Notes under the pieces: model-generated
What the model saw: the letters and a program-made list of their open reading frames with translations, nothing else
Told to the model about the DNA's origin: nothing
Database searches by the model: none
Made by a program: the position numbers and the translations under genes
Part shown: positions 13,617-24,940 of the stretch, in pieces
How the letters are laid out: the number at the start of each line of letters is the position of its first letter
Position numbering within the stretch: the first letter of the stretch is position 1
Assembly (NCBI GenBank): GCA_021613375.1
Contig: CM038702.1
Coordinates: forward strand, 24,616,349 to 24,680,348
Length of the DNA: 64,000 nt
Reading direction: 5' to 3'
Origin: Megaleporinus macrocephalus
Lineage: Eukaryota; Chordata; Actinopteri; Characiformes; Anostomidae

Positions 13617-13743
13617 ATCCGGCTCTATGCCAGGCCCGACGCCATTCAGAGCGGATCCGGAGACTACGCCTTGCACATCACCAAGAGACTACTCCACTTC
13701 TACCAGGATTACTTCAAAGTCAAGTACTCCCTGCCCAAATTAG
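13617..13743 (+). CDS. trhde: Internal exon of thyrotropin-releasing-hormone-degrading ectoenzyme (M1 zinc aminopeptidase)
   Basis: This 127-bp exon encodes 42 codons beginning IRLYARPDAIQSGSGDYALH and ending KYSLPKL, plus one base of the next codon. I recognise the stretch as the TRHDE segment just upstream of the GAMEN-like exopeptidase motif and the HExxH zinc site, around residues 350-391 of the human protein by memory. TRHDE is a type II membrane ectopeptidase that removes pyroglutamate from TRH outside the cell. The acceptor is good: a pyrimidine-rich run ending CTGTAG at 13611-13616, with a candidate branch point CTCAT at 13591-13595. The donor is GTAAGA at 13744. The exon starts in phase 0 and ends in phase 1. 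Its final G plus AT would give the Asp expected next in the protein. Because 127 is not a multiple of 3, skipping it would shift the frame. Which teleost paralogue this is cannot be told from one exon. Confidence 0.88.
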
Positions 13744-14729
13744 GTAAGATTGAGTGTATGCAGACGTGTGTGTGTGCTCGCTCTCTTGCTTCGTGTGCAC
13801 CTCTGGTTCATTGTTTGATGCTAATACAGTGCGCGTGTTGGCCATATGTTGCTGGGTGGATCTCAGGATTGTGTGTGCATGTGGAGGCCCAGGAGGATTT
13901 GATGCAGGGTTTCAAAATTCTCCTGCTTTTGTCGGTAGTCAAGACAATGCAGCTGCTGGAGGTTTGCTACTTATATGCGCTTGAACTTTAGCATCTGTGT
14001 GCTAATGTTATGTGATGATGTGTGTTTGGACTGCTTGTACACACGCTGATGTTTGTGTGTGTCTGTGCATATATGTGTGTCTGTGCGCAGGCATACATCC
14101 AACTTTCGGGCCAAGTTTCGCTCCATTGGGTTTCTGTCAGTTTGGCGTACTCATTTAAATATACCCATCAATCTCTCTGGGCTGCAGTGGCCTGTCATGC
14201 CCTGTCCCCTCCCCCACTATCTGCTCTTTCTTTCCTTCTGTGCGCGTGCTTGTGAATGGAGGTCTTAGTAAACACTCTTAGATGCTCTCCTAAAAACTGG
14301 CGACTACTGAGAGTCTCATTTGTCAAGCCTGCTTCGACCTCTCCTTCACCAAAACGCATTCATCCTTCATTGTTTCACTCGCAACACATTCACAGTTCTC
14401 TCTCTGCTCTCACGTTCCCTACCTCTTTCTCAAGTGCTTCCTTTCCACAAATGCGCGAAAATCTTTGGTGATAAGAGGGGGAAAGTGTGTCTCCACTCTC
14501 AGGAAATGGTGTTATGGAACAGCTCTGTTGGGAGGACCATGGCAGAAACCCCTTCTCCTTTTAATCTAACATTTAAATCCCCATCTCTACCTTCCATTTC
14601 CTGTGATGAACTTCTACATAGCACCATCGAAAAAGGGGTGTCCAGCCTTCTAGTTTAAAGCAGAAACTGTCCAGACTTCTGAACCACACAGTGTCCCTTC
14701 ATACTACCACTACATACTGACGGCATGAT

Positions 14730-15117
14730 CCAAGCTCCGCCAAATTCTTATTTATTATAAGAGTACATGTTGTAAAAATAATTAGGCCAAGAAGCATCCT
14801 TTGGGCGAATACTTTTTTTAAGATTTTAAGATTACATTACCAATGAAATGATATATTGACAAGTGAAATGATCTTATATAGTTTATTTAACCATATATTT
14901 CTGGATTTAATATTGTTGTAAGTGTATAAGATTATGTAACTGTTTTTGCATATATTAAGTTATTGTAGCAAAATAAATTATAACACAATATTTGGCAGAA
15001 AAAAAACTGGCAAATAGTTTGGTTTGTTTCCAGCATGTTTCTTAAAGATTTCTCTTTACCAGAGAAATTTAAGATTATATCTAGATATGAAATAATTTTA
15101 CTTGCCAAGATATTTTT
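14730..15117. repeat. AT-rich interspersed-repeat-like stretch
   Basis: AT-rich sequence with repeated motifs such as AAGATTTTAAGATTACA, GTGAAATGATCTTATA and TTACTTGCCAAGATATTTTT. These resemble a short fish interspersed element known to me only by appearance. It has no ORF and no clear boundaries, and it runs directly into the dispersed repeat at 15118. Confidence 0.3.
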
Positions 15118-15330
15118 TCAGTAAAAAGCACCAAAAAGTCTAGCAAACTCTTCAAAGACTTTGACTCATGAATTATGATTTTGAAGAAGTTCCTTTCAGT
15201 AAACCAACTAAATTTATTGTGCCATAAAGCTGACTTGACTTCATTAAAAATTATTGACTTCATTAATGATTCATTAAAAAGGACAAACTGACACATCACT
15301 AGCTATTTCCAGACTGGCAAGTGAAGTGAA
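15118..15330 (+). repeat. Dispersed repeat, second of a local pair
   Basis: Direct-orientation partner of 13206-13380, matching at CCAAAAAGTCTAGCAAACT, CAACTAAATTTATTGTGCC and ATAAAGCTGACTTGACTT. It carries extra AT-rich sequence (TTCATTAAAAATTATTGAC) that is missing from the first copy. Confidence 0.6.
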
Positions 15331-15774
15331 AATTTCTTGCAAAGAAATCTGGGGGTGGTGGGAGGAGGAGGTAAATATGATTTTAGTGGTTTATATTATT
15401 GTCCCACCCATTGGTGCACAAAGATGTAATCAAGAATCGGAATACGTTTTAGAAGTGGAGCCGAGGTCAATACAATTTGATGAAAGATTACAAAGAAATA
15501 ACAGTTGATGATGAATGTTTCTTAATTTGACTGGGGACAAGATAAAACAAATCATTTAGATTTTCTATTGGCTTTGAAAGTGCATGTTTCTTTTGGTGCA
15601 AGTGTCTAGAGTGAGGGGCGTTGATTGGACAGATAGTTTAATTGCTATATTTGACTCCGCCTCGTATGCGTCTTTATATTTTAGACTGATTTACTTTGAA
15701 ATAATACATTTCTGTGTAAATGATTACTTCCAGCATGATCGATTACTTCCTGTCTGTCTGCATTGGTTCATGTG

Positions 15775-15965
15775 ACGGTTCTGGGCCGTGACTGTGTCCT
15801 TTGAAATCACCCAGCCTTCTCCCCGTGTCTCTAACGAGGCTTTTTCATTAAGGCTATGCTATTGATTGATGCCCTGAAGGATTGTCTCATTCACTCTTTT
15901 CAAATAGGGTGAAACCTTTTAATGAGGCCGGGCTGTGTTTCATGACTTTCATTTTCCTTTGACTT
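15775..15965. other. Candidate conserved non-coding element
   Basis: A higher-complexity stretch with GTGACGGTTCTGGGCCGTGA, TTTTTCATTAAGGC, ATTGATTGATGCCC and TTTTAATGAGGCCGGGC. The two TTAAGGC/TTAATGAGGC words could be related binding sites. Function is inferred from appearance only. Confidence 0.2.
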
Positions 15966-16139
15966 GTCACTCAGTGATGAGAAGAGAAGATGTTTTAGAC
16001 TGACAAATGTTGGCGACAGTCATAGCATGCCCGTTAAGCACTCAAAGACAGACTGCAACCAACTTTTACCTTTTTTTAAATGAGTAATCAGTAATGGTAC
16101 AAATGTCAATTTCTTTTTACTACACCTTCAGCGCAGCGC

Positions 16140-16685
16140 ACACTAACTCAACAAATGACACATCATTATTCTCCCGTGATCACAATCATTCTCCATCAAA
16201 CGGCATTGGTTCTCCAACAAACATCATCATTCTCCATCACACTCCATTATTCTCCAACAGACTCCATCATTCTTTTTTCACTTGTTTGGACCATGCCATC
16301 AACATATGGTCACAATATAAAAAGAGGCTGTAAGAGGAGAGAGATCTCTGAGAACTTGGGTTGAAGTTCTGGATGACTTCTGCTGTAAACTAGAATCACT
16401 TCACTTTGATGAACATAGGTAGGGCTAAGAGAGAGAGTAGGAACAGGGAGGATCCGGGGTGGTGGAATGTGAAAAGAGATGGAACTTGGTAGGAAATTAG
16501 AAGGGTGGGGGATGGAGCTTTAAGCATTGCCCTTTCCCCCAATGTGGTTATTAGAAGCCCAAACACCATCAATCTCCAAGAATAAAACAGTATTCTCCAC
16601 CAAGCGTGGACATTCAAAAATAAACACCATCATTCCAACACCAACAACATAATTCTCCACCAAACACCATCTTTCTTTTACAAAC
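16140..16685 (-). repeat. Degenerate 20-21-bp minisatellite, interrupted
   Basis: Blocks at 16140-16290 and 16545-16685 are built of diverged units of the type TTCTCCAACAAACACCATCA. About 255 bp of non-repeat sequence separates them. The reverse complement, TGATGGTGTTTGTTGGAGAA, is the unit of the much longer array at 30125-30950. The two arrays are therefore one family in opposite orientations. Confidence 0.7.
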
Positions 16686-18994
16686 ACAAGTAATTATACT
16701 TTTTGGCTTTGCAGTATTTGGAGAAATGACTGACAAGCCAGAATGAATCTGTGTGAATCAGGAAAATCAATCCAACACGTAGGTGTTTGTTGGGGAATGG
16801 TGGATTGAGTCTGGCTTTTGAGCTAATTTCAAGCTATTTCCAGCTTGCTTTTACACTCCACTTATTAGGGCTTGACTGTTAAAGAGGGAAAACGAGGAAT
16901 TCATGAAAGCGACAGTTCACCATGAGACAGTGTTTTGTCGTTATGAGTCGGGGGGAGTGAAAGATGGAATCCAGTGTGAATCGAGGCCTCGTAAGAGAAA
17001 TGATCTGGACTTAATGCTCGCCCCGCTTACGTAAAGGCACCATCTGTGTGCTGAGGGAGGCAGCAGTTGCAGGGCCTCGGGTCTCTGACGGCAGGACTCT
17101 CTTCCATTCTGCTCATCCAGAAAAGGAGGGAAAAATATAGGGAATTAAATCAAACCGTGGTGACGGTTAGTGCATAGCTGCACGCAACCAGCAGATCACA
17201 TGTTGGCCCGAGTCCTTGAAGAACACAAGGTTACATCGCTTGCTGTTTTCTCAGAAAACTTCACAAAGGCTGGTTTTTGTTTTCTTTTCTGATTGAAAAT
17301 TGCATTCCCCGCTGTTACTTTTTCTTCTTTTTGACAAATGAGACCAGAGCTCCATTTTCCATTGTATTAAAGAGGTTACTTCAATGGAACACCAGGGTGT
17401 TTGCTCTTTCGCTTTTGGACATTTTGTTCTTTGCGCTCTGCGTCTTTGTTCGGGGGCCACGCACCCCGCACGGCCGTTTGATGGATTTAAGTCTGGTTCA
17501 GACTTCCTTTCAGTATAATGAGCATGATGCAGCCTCCTGTAAAGCTGGATGCAAAAGCGACCACTTTTTAAAAGCCCAAACGTCCACATGAGCCATTAGT
17601 CTGCTCTGTAAGTGTACACGAGGTCTCTGATCTGAAACAGGTAAATAAAAAAAAGACAAAAAGAAAAAAAAAATAAGCCTTTGAGCCTAAGGAATACATA
17701 TACACAGCTCACGCTGAGGCCCTCCTACCTGATCCTGGTTGTTAAAAGCCTTTCCCTGCAGTGCGGTGGGTCTGCTATTTGTAGTGCAAGTGACTTTTTG
17801 CCGTGGCATTTGCTGCAGCCCAGTCTTTGGCTCGGAGACTTAGCCGTCCGCATCAGCAACTCGTGGCATCTGATCGATCTTTTCTGATGTAACGAGTCGT
17901 CTAGGCTTGAGAAACGACGCCACAAAGCATAACTCCGCTCGTTCATCAAATCCTTCCATTGTTCGCCCAACGAATCTTAAGCAGAGTCCAATTAGAGGAA
18001 CTTAATCATAGGCTCTCTCTCTCTTTTCTGACTGACACAGCAGTGCAAAGCAGTCGCTCTGCACACACACACACAAAGCATACACACACTGGCTAAATAT
18101 TGCATGAAGAAGTGACATTTTATACAGAAAGAAAGAAAGCAAGGGCATTTTAGAGGCAGGGAAAAAAGGAAAGGATTAGAAACCAGTAGGGCCACATGAT
18201 AATTCCATATTGCATTTATATTACTAGATATTGCAGTGACACAGAGGTACTCCCTTGATGTCAGCCTGCATTATTTTCTGACTAAAATGATTTTCGTTTG
18301 CAGGATTACATGAATGCCTTGATTCATCCAAACGGCACCCACGGGCACTCCGAATTGTCACCGCACACAATTACAAACCCAATTCCCCAAAAAAACCAAA
18401 AACAAATCACAAACGAATGCCCCTGATCTTTAACTCCTAGGATAGCACTGCATTGAAAGCCCACAAGTTTCTTTGATGGAGATCTCCACCTGGAGCCAGG
18501 AATACTGGGTGAAAATACAATCTGTTGCTCTATCCACAAACGTTACGGCCATACTGTGCCTGCCTCTACTGTAGACTTCTCTAGACTCAGGCTCATCTGA
18601 AATGGACTAATGCTCAGTGGCAACGCTTGTTGTTGTCTGGAGGGTCAACCTTTCAGATTCAGCTTCTGAAAAGAATGAACTTATGTTCTCTAGTTCACAG
18701 AAGAAATGGCCATCCATGTATCGCGTGCTGTTAAAAAGGAAGGTGATGTAACATAGACAGGTGATGGTAAACATGCTGCTGTTACAGCTGTTTTGGAATG
18801 TGTTGCTGACATCACATTTAGAATGAGCATATATTTACAAAACAAATCAGTAAAGCTCATAAAGTAAAACATCAAAGATTGTGTTTTCGTACTCTTAACT
18901 GTTTAATACAGATCAAACAGAATTTATTTCTATTTAACCTCATCACCATTGGGAGTTTTTTAATTGGAATGTATATTGTGTAAAGCCTTTTGAA

Positions 18995-19700
18995 TATTTG
19001 AATAATTAAAAAAATGGTTAGCATGTCATATAAATACTGTATTTATGTTGCATTATAAATACATCAATGAGGTGTTATATGCCAATCAAAAGACCTTATA
19101 AAACCAGGCATGAGCTTGCATAATTGCTCTCGAGTTGTTACATACATAACCCTTTATAATGTGAGAGTGCATGTTTCCCTCTGTGTGTCACGCAAGTCAG
19201 TGTTATCACTTCTAAGCAATTATATACAAGCTCATGGTAGACGTTGTAAGGCATTATGGATGCCTTATGACATCTTATAAACGCATTTATCAAGCATTAT
19301 GAATACAGGAGGCGGCACGGTGGTGTAGTGGTCTCCTCACAGCAAGATGATCTGGGTTGGATTCCCAGTCCGGGCCGTTCTGTGCGGGGTGTGCATGTTC
19401 TCCCCGTGCTTGAGTGGGTTTCCTCCGGGTTCTCCGGTTTCCTCCAACACGTCCAAAGACATGCATGATAGGCTGATTAGTCACTCTAAATTGCCTGTAC
19501 TTGTGAGTGCGTGCATGATTGCGTGAATGAGTGTTGGCCATGCGATGGACTGGCGAACTGTCCATGGTGTACCCTGCCTTCGCCCGATGATGCTGGGATG
19601 GGCTCCAGCCCCCCGTGACCCCGACTAGCGGGATTAAGTGGCAGATAATGGATGGAGGAATGGATGAATACAGGATTCGTAGGAAGTGTTACCAAAATCT
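18995..19700. mobile_element. Degenerate DNA-transposon-like repeat interrupted by a SINE
   Basis: AT-rich sequence with repeated words such as GCATTATAAATACATC, AAGGCATTATGGATGCC and CTTATAAACGCATTTAT. It resumes after the SINE and ends in GGAAGTGTTACC (19682-19693), a terminal-repeat-like word seen in several fish MITEs. The left terminus could not be identified. The SINE at 19311-19663 splits it, so this repeat is the older one. Confidence 0.4.
19311..19663 (+). mobile_element. tRNA-derived SINE with 12-bp target-site duplication
   Basis: A complete 353-bp element. The head GGCGGCACGGTGGTGTAGTG contains a polymerase III A box (TGGTGTAGTGG), and GGTTGGATTCC some 40 bp later is a B box. The body has the typical fish words TGTTCTCCCCGTG, GTTTCCTCCGGGTTCTCCGG, CCAAAGACATGCATG and GGGATGGGCTCCAGCC. 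It ends in a GGAT-rich tail (GATAATGGATGGAGG), which suggests mobilisation by an RTE-type LINE; that part is inference. The flanking duplication ATGAATACAGGA is perfect, at 19299-19310 and 19664-19675. Confidence 0.88.
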
Positions 19701-20834
19701 GTTTAATGCATTGAGTGAGGTCTGAAGGGTTAATCATGTTACAGAGGCAGGTGAAAGTAACATTAGCAGTCCTGCTTAAATATGCTACTGTAGTATAGTG
19801 TGCTTGTCTGTTTGAAGAAACTGAAGCCCAGTCTTCTATACGGAGGGCAGCGGTATTACCCACTACAATCCACCAAGTGATGTGGTGAGCCTCCTGTTTC
19901 AGCCGCAAAACACAGCCACATTAGCTTTGGAATAAAACTGGCATGGCAGAAGAATACAGAAGGCACCTCCCTCCCACAAACATTTGCGTTTCGCACTAGG
20001 AATATCTGGGGATATTAGGCATGCGATTGATTACACTGTCTGCTTGATTTACCAAAGCCTGCGCAACTTGCGGCAGCTGGTTTTGTGTGGAACTTTCTCT
20101 GGCTTTTTAAAAACAGGGCATAAATTAGCTGCAGTGTCTGAAAGGCGTGTTGTAGAGACACTTGCTTACACAATGGCAGCATACACAGCGGCTGGGCGGA
20201 AGCACAAGCCTGGAAGACGTGCTGAAAGCTTATTTGCCCCCAGAACAACACTATTTCAGCTCTCAGGATCAGATGTACGCGTGTGAGAAGAAGTGTGCTT
20301 TGATGTGGTTACTATATGCATGCACAATCCATGTTATTTATTTATTTATTCTGAGGCAGAGAAGAGGAGTTTTTCTGGAAAACACTGCATATCACGAGCA
20401 ACCTCTGCACAGTATACTTACATTAGCTCCAGCATTAGGAAATCTCAATGTTCATTTCAGAAGCATTGTGTATGGGGCATTTTGCACCGAGCCTGCACTC
20501 ATGTGTACATCTGGCTCTCAGTGATTGGTTAGAGGCTTATTTACATTTTGCATAATTCTGCCTTTAAGAATGAAATCAGACAGCACTAGAGCACTAGTAT
20601 AATCTGATCAAATGCTTGCTGTGAGACAAACACAGAAGCATTTAAAAAACGGCGTCAAGGTTTTTTTTCTTACTTATTTTCTGTACTGCTCATTTTCTTA
20701 GATCCAGCACTTCATAAGCTCAGGGTAAGCAGTATAGCTTGCGCGACTTTAGATTTTTTTTTAAAGACGACAGCATGTTGAAAGTTGGGTCATGGACAAA
20801 ACCTCAGGAGGAGGGAATGCTTTGCAACAAGCAG

Positions 20835-21215
20835 ACAGAAAAATCTGTGGTGAGGCCAAACTCCACAGGTCAGTAGAGCATAAGGTGCCCTTTTCACTGA
20901 ACCCTGGATCGGACTGCTAGCCTTTAGGGAACTGATGATACAGACTGCAGGATCTTGCTGTATCTAGTTGTAACAGCGGCAGGCCATAGAGGGCTGTAAT
21001 GAAAATAAGAGTAACTGGCTTCAAGGTTTACAGGATTATCGCACGTTATGCCTTTTAAAAGCCGGAGACAACAATTCTCAATATCTGATCTATGTAGAAA
21101 AAATGTTAGAACAAAGTCAAACTCATGAAATCAGTGACCTTTCCAACGAGACCTGGAACTGAACTGCTAGTCTTCACGAAACCAGAGATAAGGACCCCTA
21201 AATCAGCAGGCGTCA
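20835..21215 (+). repeat. Two diverged copies of a roughly 250-bp direct repeat
   Basis: CCCTGGATCGGACTGCTAGC followed by GGGAACTGATGATACAG near 20901-20945 recurs as ACCTGGAACTGAACTGCTAG and CGAAACCAGAGATAAGG near 21150-21200. A third copy lies at 22985-23080 beyond the hAT insertion. The spacing of the first two is about 250 bp. No coding potential is seen. Confidence 0.45.
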
Positions 21216-21529
21216 TCTGTTGTCTTCTTTGAAATGTCTGTGTTGTTAGTGTCAAAATCACATGATCAGCGATTATGCAACATCAAGTTTAGAGTGTCAT
21301 CGTCAGGCATACAACAAATCTGTGTAACCGCTAGGCAGTTGTTTTTAATATCTCTCTCGAGACATCCACAATATCATTTTAGTGGCTGATATTGTGATAA
21401 CGATAATAACAACATATTGTTTGGCCCAAGAAGAGACTTCAGGAAGGGGAGATCTATTTTTGTGTTGTTGCATCCTCCACAAGACAGGGCTGTAATTAGT
21501 GCCTGGGAGTGCTAATCTATCTCTGTAAT

Positions 21530-21576
21530 TGTGTGTGTGTGTATGTTTGGTGCGTGTGCGTGTGTGTGTGTGTGTG
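21530..21576 (+). repeat. (TG)n microsatellite, imperfect
   Basis: An alternating GT run with several interruptions (TATGTTTGG, CGTGTGCG). The antisense ORF of His-Thr repeats here is an artefact. Confidence 0.85.
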
Positions 21577-21796
21577 AGCGGCAGGCAGTGGGGGTGGCCT
21601 TGATCTCTGACTCCAGGCTTTTTAAGCACCGCACCAGCAGCCATAGACATAGCAATATCACCTAACATCTGACACAGTTAACAGATGCATGGCAGCCTAT
21701 GAAGGAGGAATGCATCTCTTCATGTTTCTCTTATTACTCTAGTCTTTCATCCATATTGTTTTTGGCCAGTCAGCCAAGATGGTTGTTGGTCTAGGC

Positions 21797-22688
21797 CAGG
21801 GGTATTTAATTAGAATTTGGTAAGGTCCAGTTGGTGGAAATGTCTTCAGGACAAGGTCCGGACCATCATCATTTCTAACGTGTGTTATGATTCAGTGTCG
21901 TATCCTGTTTACTAAAGTAGACTAGTATCAGCATCTTATACCATCAGCTACTGAAATACCAACACATCACACATACAGTTCAGTGTATTTCAGTATATTT
22001 ACTGTTTAAATGCTGAAATTATTTATAAAACATCTAATAAGTGTTTTTTTCCCTCACTTGAAGTTAACACAAGAGCTGTATTAAAAAAAAACAGAATGTT
22101 TTTTTTTTAAAGTGAGAAAAAGTAAATAAAATATGCATCTTCTTGTTAACTCGATTTAACATCTTAGCACTTTATCTCCCTCTTGTATTCTTCTCTCAGA
22201 CGTTCAGTGAGCGAAGTGAGCTCTTGGTTGTCCAGCCAGGACTTTAAACCTGGGCTGAAATGGTGTCAGGGCCATTCTCACACACATAAGAGATATACGT
22301 AGCTATTTTTAATTCTCCACGGTCTCAGAACATATGAGCCATGTTGGTTTGGAGCTGCATGTGGGAAGAATAAACATGTCAGGGTCCATTCCTGGTTGAA
22401 AAGTCATTTTTCGCTGCTGAGTTTCCTTTTTTTCCTCTGTTTGAATGAGCCTTTCTCCGACTGCTGCTTCTCGCTTCGTACCTCGCCTGTGTGCGCGCCC
22501 GAATCTGCACAGGTTTGATTGGCTTAGGAGCACATTTAGTGATCTTACAATGCACGCGATGGGTCTGTGAGTTTTCTGCGCCGCAAAGCATGTATACCGT
22601 AAGGCAAGAAACATTCCTCGCTTAAAATAAACATTGGACAATATCTGGGTCTGGACCCGGACCACGGTCCGCCTATTAGTGACCGCTG
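21797..22688 (-). mobile_element. Non-autonomous hAT-like transposon with 8-bp target duplication
   Basis: This 892-bp element begins CAGGGGTATTTAATTAG and ends CCTATTAGTGACCGCTG. The reverse complement of the end is CAGCGGTCACTAATAGG, giving imperfect terminal inverted repeats with the hAT-typical CAG start. A perfect 8-bp duplication GTCTAGGC flanks it at 21789-21796 and 22689-22696, diagnostic of hAT transposition. The minus strand at about 22309-22440 reads FQPGMDPDMFILPTCSSKPT followed by WLICSE. This resembles the start of a BED-type zinc finger with its first Cys pair. Another open minus-strand stretch near 22145-22235 reads KSWLDNQELTSLTERLREEY. The catalytic core is absent, so the copy is defective. 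Confidence 0.85.
22309..22440 (-). pseudogene. BED-finger remnant of a hAT transposase
   Basis: The minus-strand frame QRKMTFQPGMDPDMFILPTC, continuing SSKPTWLICSE, resembles the N-terminal BED zinc finger of Charlie-like hAT transposases. The Cys-x2-type pair (TWLIC with a preceding Cys) is visible. The downstream His residues and the RNase-H-like catalytic domain are missing, because the frame stops at 22309. It lies inside the element with the 8-bp target duplication. Confidence 0.55.
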
Positions 22689-22984
22689 GTCTAGGCTTTG
22701 CAACCCTCTATGGTATCATAACCAGTTTTATTTAAAATATGCTGAAACTTTAAACAGAAAAGGTATTTTATGAGATTCAATCAACATGGCCCCTGAAAGG
22801 TGTTGCTGTGATCTTTTCTATATATAACAAAATCAGTTCTATATGTTCTGAGCCAAGGTTGAACCTGGTGTACCCCGTTATTTTCTATGCTATTGCTACA
22901 CTGCAAACATTGCAGCAATTCAAATATATAAGAAAAAAGCTTCAGTTTCATGGGTTTTATTGGACTGAAACACAAAGGAAAATG

Positions 22985-23080
22985 CCAAAAGTCTGTAGAG
23001 CATGATGAGCCCTGGATGGCATTACTAGTCTTCAGGAAACATGATACAGAACCTGAAATCACCGGAAGTCACAAGACTCT
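22985..23080 (+). repeat. Third diverged copy of the 20.8-21.2 kb repeat
   Basis: AGTCTGTAGAGCATGATGAG, CCCTGGATGGCATTACTAG, TTCAGGAAACATGATACAG and an AACCTG end parallel the copies at 20835-21215. The hAT element lies between the copies, so the repeat block predates that insertion. Confidence 0.45.
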
Positions 23081-23634
23081 TACCTCATTTCAATTTTTAT
23101 GATGTAGGCTACTCACGGTTAGGGTAATAAAGCCTATACAGCTGGACCTCCCTAAGATTCCTATTTTAATGTATGAAGATGTCTAACGACGCCCAAAAAA
23201 CTCCCTCACGACCACATGCTCTGACACTCACTGAATGTTTTTAGGTTTTACAGGATGGCTCACATACCCATGGACACAATGTTTTCATGGATTTTTTGTC
23301 TGCAGACTCAGTAATAATATGCTGTTCATTCTCAATTAAAACAGCCTTACGTGGTAGGTGTTGAACATCATGTGGTGCTCATGTCAGTTCTTGGCAATCA
23401 AATAATCCTACATTAACCACGTTTTGAATATTATATCAGTTTCATTTTACAGCTGACCGCAGCCCCCTAGATTAAGATCAGAATCAGTCTCTAGCTCCTC
23501 AAATGCTGTGGCTTGGATGGAAGTACTCTAGATTGCATCTGTTTGATTCCGAGGCACAGAGATGGCATTGCCTCCTCACATCCCACACGATAAACAGACA
23601 AGAGTGTCAGGCTATGCAGCAGGCATACATCTCT

Positions 23635-23636
<2 letters not shown>

Positions 23637-23680
<44 letters not shown>

Positions 23681-23692
23681 TTCTCTCTCTCT
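23637..23692 (+). repeat. (TC)n microsatellite
   Basis: About 56 bp of TC repeats with two TTT interruptions. A short T- and A-rich low-complexity stretch follows (23720-23860). Confidence 0.95.
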
Positions 23693-23977
23693 ATGCCGTC
23701 TCTTTGCCCTTTATCCGTCTCGTTTTTTTTGGTTTTTTTTTGCCGAGCTGTCATCGAGTAGTTTCCTCAGCTCTGCCAATAGGCTGTTTGATGCTCAGTG
23801 GAGTCAGAGCGAGTCTCTCAGAGGGAAAAAACAAAAAAAACAAAAAAAAACCCAAAACAAAACCAACATACAAACCAGGATAGCATGTCAGCTGCCTTTC
23901 AGATCCAGATACCTGTCCTACAGCTGTCGTCAAGCCCAGTGGTTTGCATGACTCAACCAACTGAAATCATCATAAAC

Positions 23978-24290
23978 TCTATATGGCCAAAAATATGTAG
24001 ACATGTGGCCATAACAACAAAGGCATTTCCACAAAATGTTGGAGTGCGTCTCTAAAGACTCAGCCCAAAGGGCATTTGTGAGGTCAGACACTGATGTTGG
24101 ACAAGAAAGCCTGGCTTGCAGTCAGTGTTCCAATTCATTGTAAAGGTTGTAAAGGGCTGTGTGCAGGCCTCAACAAACTTGTCAAGCCATGTCTTTATAG
24201 ACCATGATTCATTACAGGGGTATGATCATGAACCAGAACAGGAAATTGACTTCCCCAAACTCTGTTGCCCCAGAGTTAGAACGTTTGTGT
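23978..24290 (-). mobile_element. Decayed Tc1-like transposon fragment, family 2
   Basis: It starts with CTATATGGCCAAAAATATGT, the terminal motif of a common fish Tc1-like family. It continues through GTGAGGTCAGACACTGATGT, TTCCAATTCATTG, GTGCAGGCC and AAGCCATGTCTTTATAG. The minus strand around 24115-24145 reads LYNELEH-stop-LQA, recalling the LWDELERRLRA region of Tc1 transposases. It has stops and indels and lacks the 3' half. A related fragment lies at 32350-32540. Confidence 0.7.
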
Positions 24291-24649
24291 TGTGCTTGCA
24301 TAAGTTTGCGGGGAAGGTGCATCAGAGGATCTTGACTGTACAGACACTTATTGATCTGTCTGCTGACCTGTTTAAAGGCCTTAAAGTCTGACCATACATC
24401 ACTTCGGTATACACTAACATGGTGTAACATTTGCAATTGTAATTCAAAGGTTTGAAATTAAGCTTTTGAAATAAATGTATAATATGATTTTAACATGCTA
24501 GTCCTGTTCAGAAAGGTAGATTTTTCCTATCATAATGACGACCTATAGATGACTCAGCCCTTTCACAAGTGTGGTGGCTGGTATCGCAGGTGGGATTCGA
24601 ACACAGGAAGCAGCTTTAGTTTTACTCATTCATCACATCTGTTGGTTAA

Positions 24650-24940
24650 TCTGTCTTCCCACAACATCCAATATATACCTACAATATAGCCAGAACTTGC
24701 AATACAGCTCTGTATTAATCAGTGTAGGTTGCAATATCAGCCTCAATACAACATTTTTCTCATTATATCCAAAATATAATAACATATATAACATAACATT
24801 GTTTGCATTATATCCAGAGTATATATATCTCAGTGTAATCTTTGCTCATAACGTTCATGTATCTCAACATAATGTTTTTCAGATTTTATCTAAAATACAT
24901 GTCAGTTTGATTTATTTTTCATTCTATCCAGTATAGCTGA
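24650..24940 (+). repeat. Degenerate minisatellite, unit about 40-45 bp
   Basis: About six diverged units, each combining an ATATATCTCAGTGTAAT-type word, a TTTTTCTCATT-type word and TATATCCAAAATAT. Examples are TTTCTCATTATATCCAAAAT near 24757 and TTTTTCATTCTATCCAGTAT near 24915. The frame across it is open but low complexity. Confidence 0.5.

Noticed and set aside
17231..17591. Overlapping plus- and minus-strand ORFs of about 104-112 codons
   Set aside because: No recognised domain on either strand and no splice context; probably open by chance in a moderately GC-rich patch.
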